Assembly (NCBI RefSeq): GCF_003096595.1
Contig: NZ_QEKO01000006.1
Span: 59,796-123,795 of the forward strand
Origin: Pusillimonas noertemannii
Lineage (GTDB): Bacteria; Pseudomonadota; Gammaproteobacteria; Burkholderiales; Burkholderiaceae_B
DNA: 64,000 nt
Direction of reading: 5' to 3'
In this document: in pieces, positions 62,320 through 64,000 of the stretch
How positions within the stretch are numbered: position 1 is the stretch's first letter
Layout: each line of letters begins with the position of its first letter
The notes under the pieces: generated by a model
The model's input: only the letters and a program-made list of their open reading frames with translations
Told to the model about the DNA's origin: nothing
The model's database searches: none
Position numbers and translations under genes: made by a program

Positions 62320-63177
62320 GTGCCGCAGCTGAGCAATATCCTGATCGACGGCGTCGTCTACGGCATGGTGCTGTTCATCATCTCCGTGGGCCTGTCCGTC
62401 ACCATGGGGCTGATGCGCTTCATCAACCTGTCGCATGGGGCCTTCGCCATGGCGGGCGGCTACGTGGCGGCGCTGCTGATACGCGAACAGGGCTTTTCGT
62501 TCGCGGCGGGCGTCGTGCTGGCCATGTTGTTCAGCATGGCACTAGCCGCGGTGCTCGAGATGTTCGTCTTTCGCCATCTGTACAAGAAAAGCGAACTGCA
62601 GCAGGTGCTCTTCACCATAGGCTTCACCTTCGCCTGTATCGCCACCGCCAACTTTCTGGCGGGGGCCTATATACAGACGCTGCCGCTGCCTGAATGGATG
62701 CAGGGGTCGATGGCGCTAGGCCAGCGAACCTTGCCCAAGCAGCGCGTGGTGGTGGTGTTTGCCGGCCTGTTCGTGGTGCTGCTGCTGTGGCTGCTGGTGG
62801 CGCGCACGCGCTTCGGCATCTGGCTGAGGGCCTCGGTCGACAACGCCGGCATGTCGTCCTCGCTGGGCATCAACATCCGCCTGGTCCAGTGCGCCACCTT
62901 CGCGATCGGCGCGGGGCTGGCCGCACTGGGCGGCGTGCTGGGCGCCGAACTGATGCCGCTCGAGCCCTATTACCCGCTGAAGTACCTGGTGCTGATGCTG
63001 GTGGTGGTGGCCGTGGGCGGCCTGGGCAGCATCTCCGGCACACTCTGCGCAGCGCTTTTCCTGGGCATCATCGATACCGCAAGCCGCTACCTGGCTTCCG
63101 ATTTCGGCAACCTGTTCTTCTACGCCGCCATGATCCTCCTGCTTGCCGTCAGGCCCCATGGAATCCTCCGGAGATGA
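62320..63177 (+). CDS. Branched-chain-type ABC transporter permease (LivH-like)
   Basis: A 285-residue membrane protein starting at a GTG. VGLSVTMGLMRFINLSHGAF near the N-terminus and ASVDNAGMSSSLGINIRLVQ as coupling segment. About eight helices. It is followed 2 bp later by livM. Confidence 0.9.
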   Translation: MPQLSNILIDGVVYGMVLFIISVGLSVTMGLMRFINLSHGAFAMAGGYVAALLIREQGFSFAAGVVLAMLFSMALAAVLEMFVFRHLYKKSELQQVLFTIGFTFACIATANFLAGAYIQTLPLPEWMQGSMALGQRTLPKQRVVVVFAGLFVVLLLWLLVARTRFGIWLRASVDNAGMSSSLGINIRLVQCATFAIGAGLAALGGVLGAELMPLEPYYPLKYLVLMLVVVAVGGLGSISGTLCAALFLGIIDTASRYLASDFGNLFFYAAMILLLAVRPHGILRR

Positions 63178-63179
63178 CC

Positions 63180-64000
63180 ATGCAGACCACCTCCGCACTA
63201 CCCCGCCTGCCGGGCGCCACCGGGCGCATTCCCTGGCACGTCTACCTCATAGGGCTGGGCCTCATCCTTGCGCTGTACTGGCTGTTTCCCGGCAACATGC
63301 TGATCATGACGCGCATTGCCATCATGGCCATCCTCGTCATGTCGCTCGATCTCGTCACCGGCTACGGGGGCCTGCCCACGCTGGGCCATGCCGCCATGTA
63401 CGGCGTCGGCGCCTATGGGGCCGGGCTATGCGCCAAGTTCCTCACCGGAGACCCCCTGGCGGGCCTGGCGGTGGCCGCGGCGGCCGGCGCCCTGCTGGCG
63501 CTGGTGTCGGGCGCCTTCCTGGTGCGCTACCAGGGCCTGGCCTTCCTGATGCTGACCATCGCCGTCGTCGAGATCATGCACAACCTGGCCAGCAAAATGC
63601 AGCACATCACCGGGGGCGACGACGGCCTGTCCGGCTTCACCATCGATCCTCTTCTGGGCAGGTTCGAGTTCGACATCTTCGGCGTGACCGGCTACTGGTA
63701 CAGCGCCATCGCGCTCTTCCTGTGCTACCTGGTTTTGCGCCAGATCATGAACTCGCCCTTCGGCCTGTGCTGCGAGGGCATACGCGAGAACCGCGACCGC
63801 ATGAGCGCCAACGGCACGCGCATCTATCCCCAGTTGCTGAAGCTGTACGTGCTGTCGGGCGCGTTTGCCGGCATTGCCGGGGGGCTGTCGGCGCAGATCA
63901 CCCAGGTCGTGGGCCTGGACAGCCTGGGCTTTACCCTTTCGGCCGAGGCCCTGGTCATGCTGGTGCTGGGCGGAACGGGCAATCTCGTGGGTGCCATTCT
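63180..64000 (+). CDS. Branched-chain-type ABC transporter permease (LivM-like), 3'-truncated by the window edge
   Basis: The frame is open from the ATG at 63180 to the end of the window, giving 273 residues. Landmarks are LDLVTGYGGLPTLGHAAMYG, the coupling region CCEGIRENRDRMSANGTR and GAFAGIAGGLSAQ. The stop lies outside. The ATPase genes probably follow. Confidence 0.92.
   Translation, partial: MQTTSALPRLPGATGRIPWHVYLIGLGLILALYWLFPGNMLIMTRIAIMAILVMSLDLVTGYGGLPTLGHAAMYGVGAYGAGLCAKFLTGDPLAGLAVAAAAGALLALVSGAFLVRYQGLAFLMLTIAVVEIMHNLASKMQHITGGDDGLSGFTIDPLLGRFEFDIFGVTGYWYSAIALFLCYLVLRQIMNSPFGLCCEGIRENRDRMSANGTRIYPQLLKLYVLSGAFAGIAGGLSAQITQVVGLDSLGFTLSAEALVMLVLGGTGNLVGAI

Overview
The window is high-GC DNA from a Gram-negative betaproteobacterium, most likely a member of the Alcaligenaceae (Bordetella/Achromobacter/Castellaniella-like). 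I infer this from the style of the proteins, the lipopolysaccharide genes waaA/waaC, the dacC-dat-DUF493-lipB block, and many ABC-type periplasmic binding proteins. No rRNA, tRNA, CRISPR array, insertion sequence or phage gene was seen. Conserved housekeeping blocks alternate with accessory catabolic and transport islands.

Region 1 (1-9,714) is an accessory cluster. It holds four cupin genes carrying the signature HQHFN (the first cut by the window edge), a porin, three related periplasmic solute-binding proteins with no permease or ATPase beside them, an MFS carrier and a small membrane methyltransferase. Region 2 (9,807-23,324) is mostly core: lipoate synthesis (lipB, and lipA 12 kb away), dat, dacC, birA, coaX, galU, waaA, waaC, galE, plus a polyol dehydrogenase. 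Region 3 (23,656-28,862) resembles region 1: a cupin, a solute-binding protein, a divergent Rieske oxygenase and a chemoreceptor. Regions 1 and 3 share a palindromic box with core GGAAC-N3-GTTCC, which suggests one IclR-type regulator encoded elsewhere.

Region 4 (29,342-35,656) is a nickel-uptake locus: an ECF-type transporter (ATPase NikO, NikQ, NikM), two accessory periplasmic or membrane proteins, a TonB-dependent receptor, and a divergent nikR. Its control region carries several inverted repeats.

Region 5 (about 37,610-56,677) is the most interesting part. Two paralogous TetR regulators and four copies of a shared operator (AATGTAGT-N4-ACTA) link a 7Fe ferredoxin, an aldehyde dehydrogenase, two isochorismatase-type amidohydrolases (one frameshifted), a branched-chain-type ABC importer, a homologue of ferredoxin-dependent 6-hydroxynicotinate reductase, an ApbE-like UPF0280 protein, two AA_synth (DUF1185) proteins, a close homologue of enamidase, a class III CoA-transferase, a Rieske oxygenase and a TIM-barrel protein. 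Read together this looks like import, reduction, ring opening, aldehyde oxidation and CoA activation of an N-heterocyclic acid. The logic is that of clostridial nicotinate fermentation, in what looks like an aerobic bacterium.

Region 6 (57,048-60,730) holds a DUF3482 GTPase, a DUF2868 membrane protein, a YkvA-like protein and a GlsB/YeaQ protein. Region 7 (61,124-end) starts a second branched-chain-type ABC importer behind a GntR-like operator; its LivM gene runs off the edge.

Three roughly 200-bp palindromes (16.7, 23.4 and 56.8 kb) share a conserved core, but their stems differ by compensating changes on both arms. All three sit between convergent genes. This is the strongest unexplained structural signal in the window.
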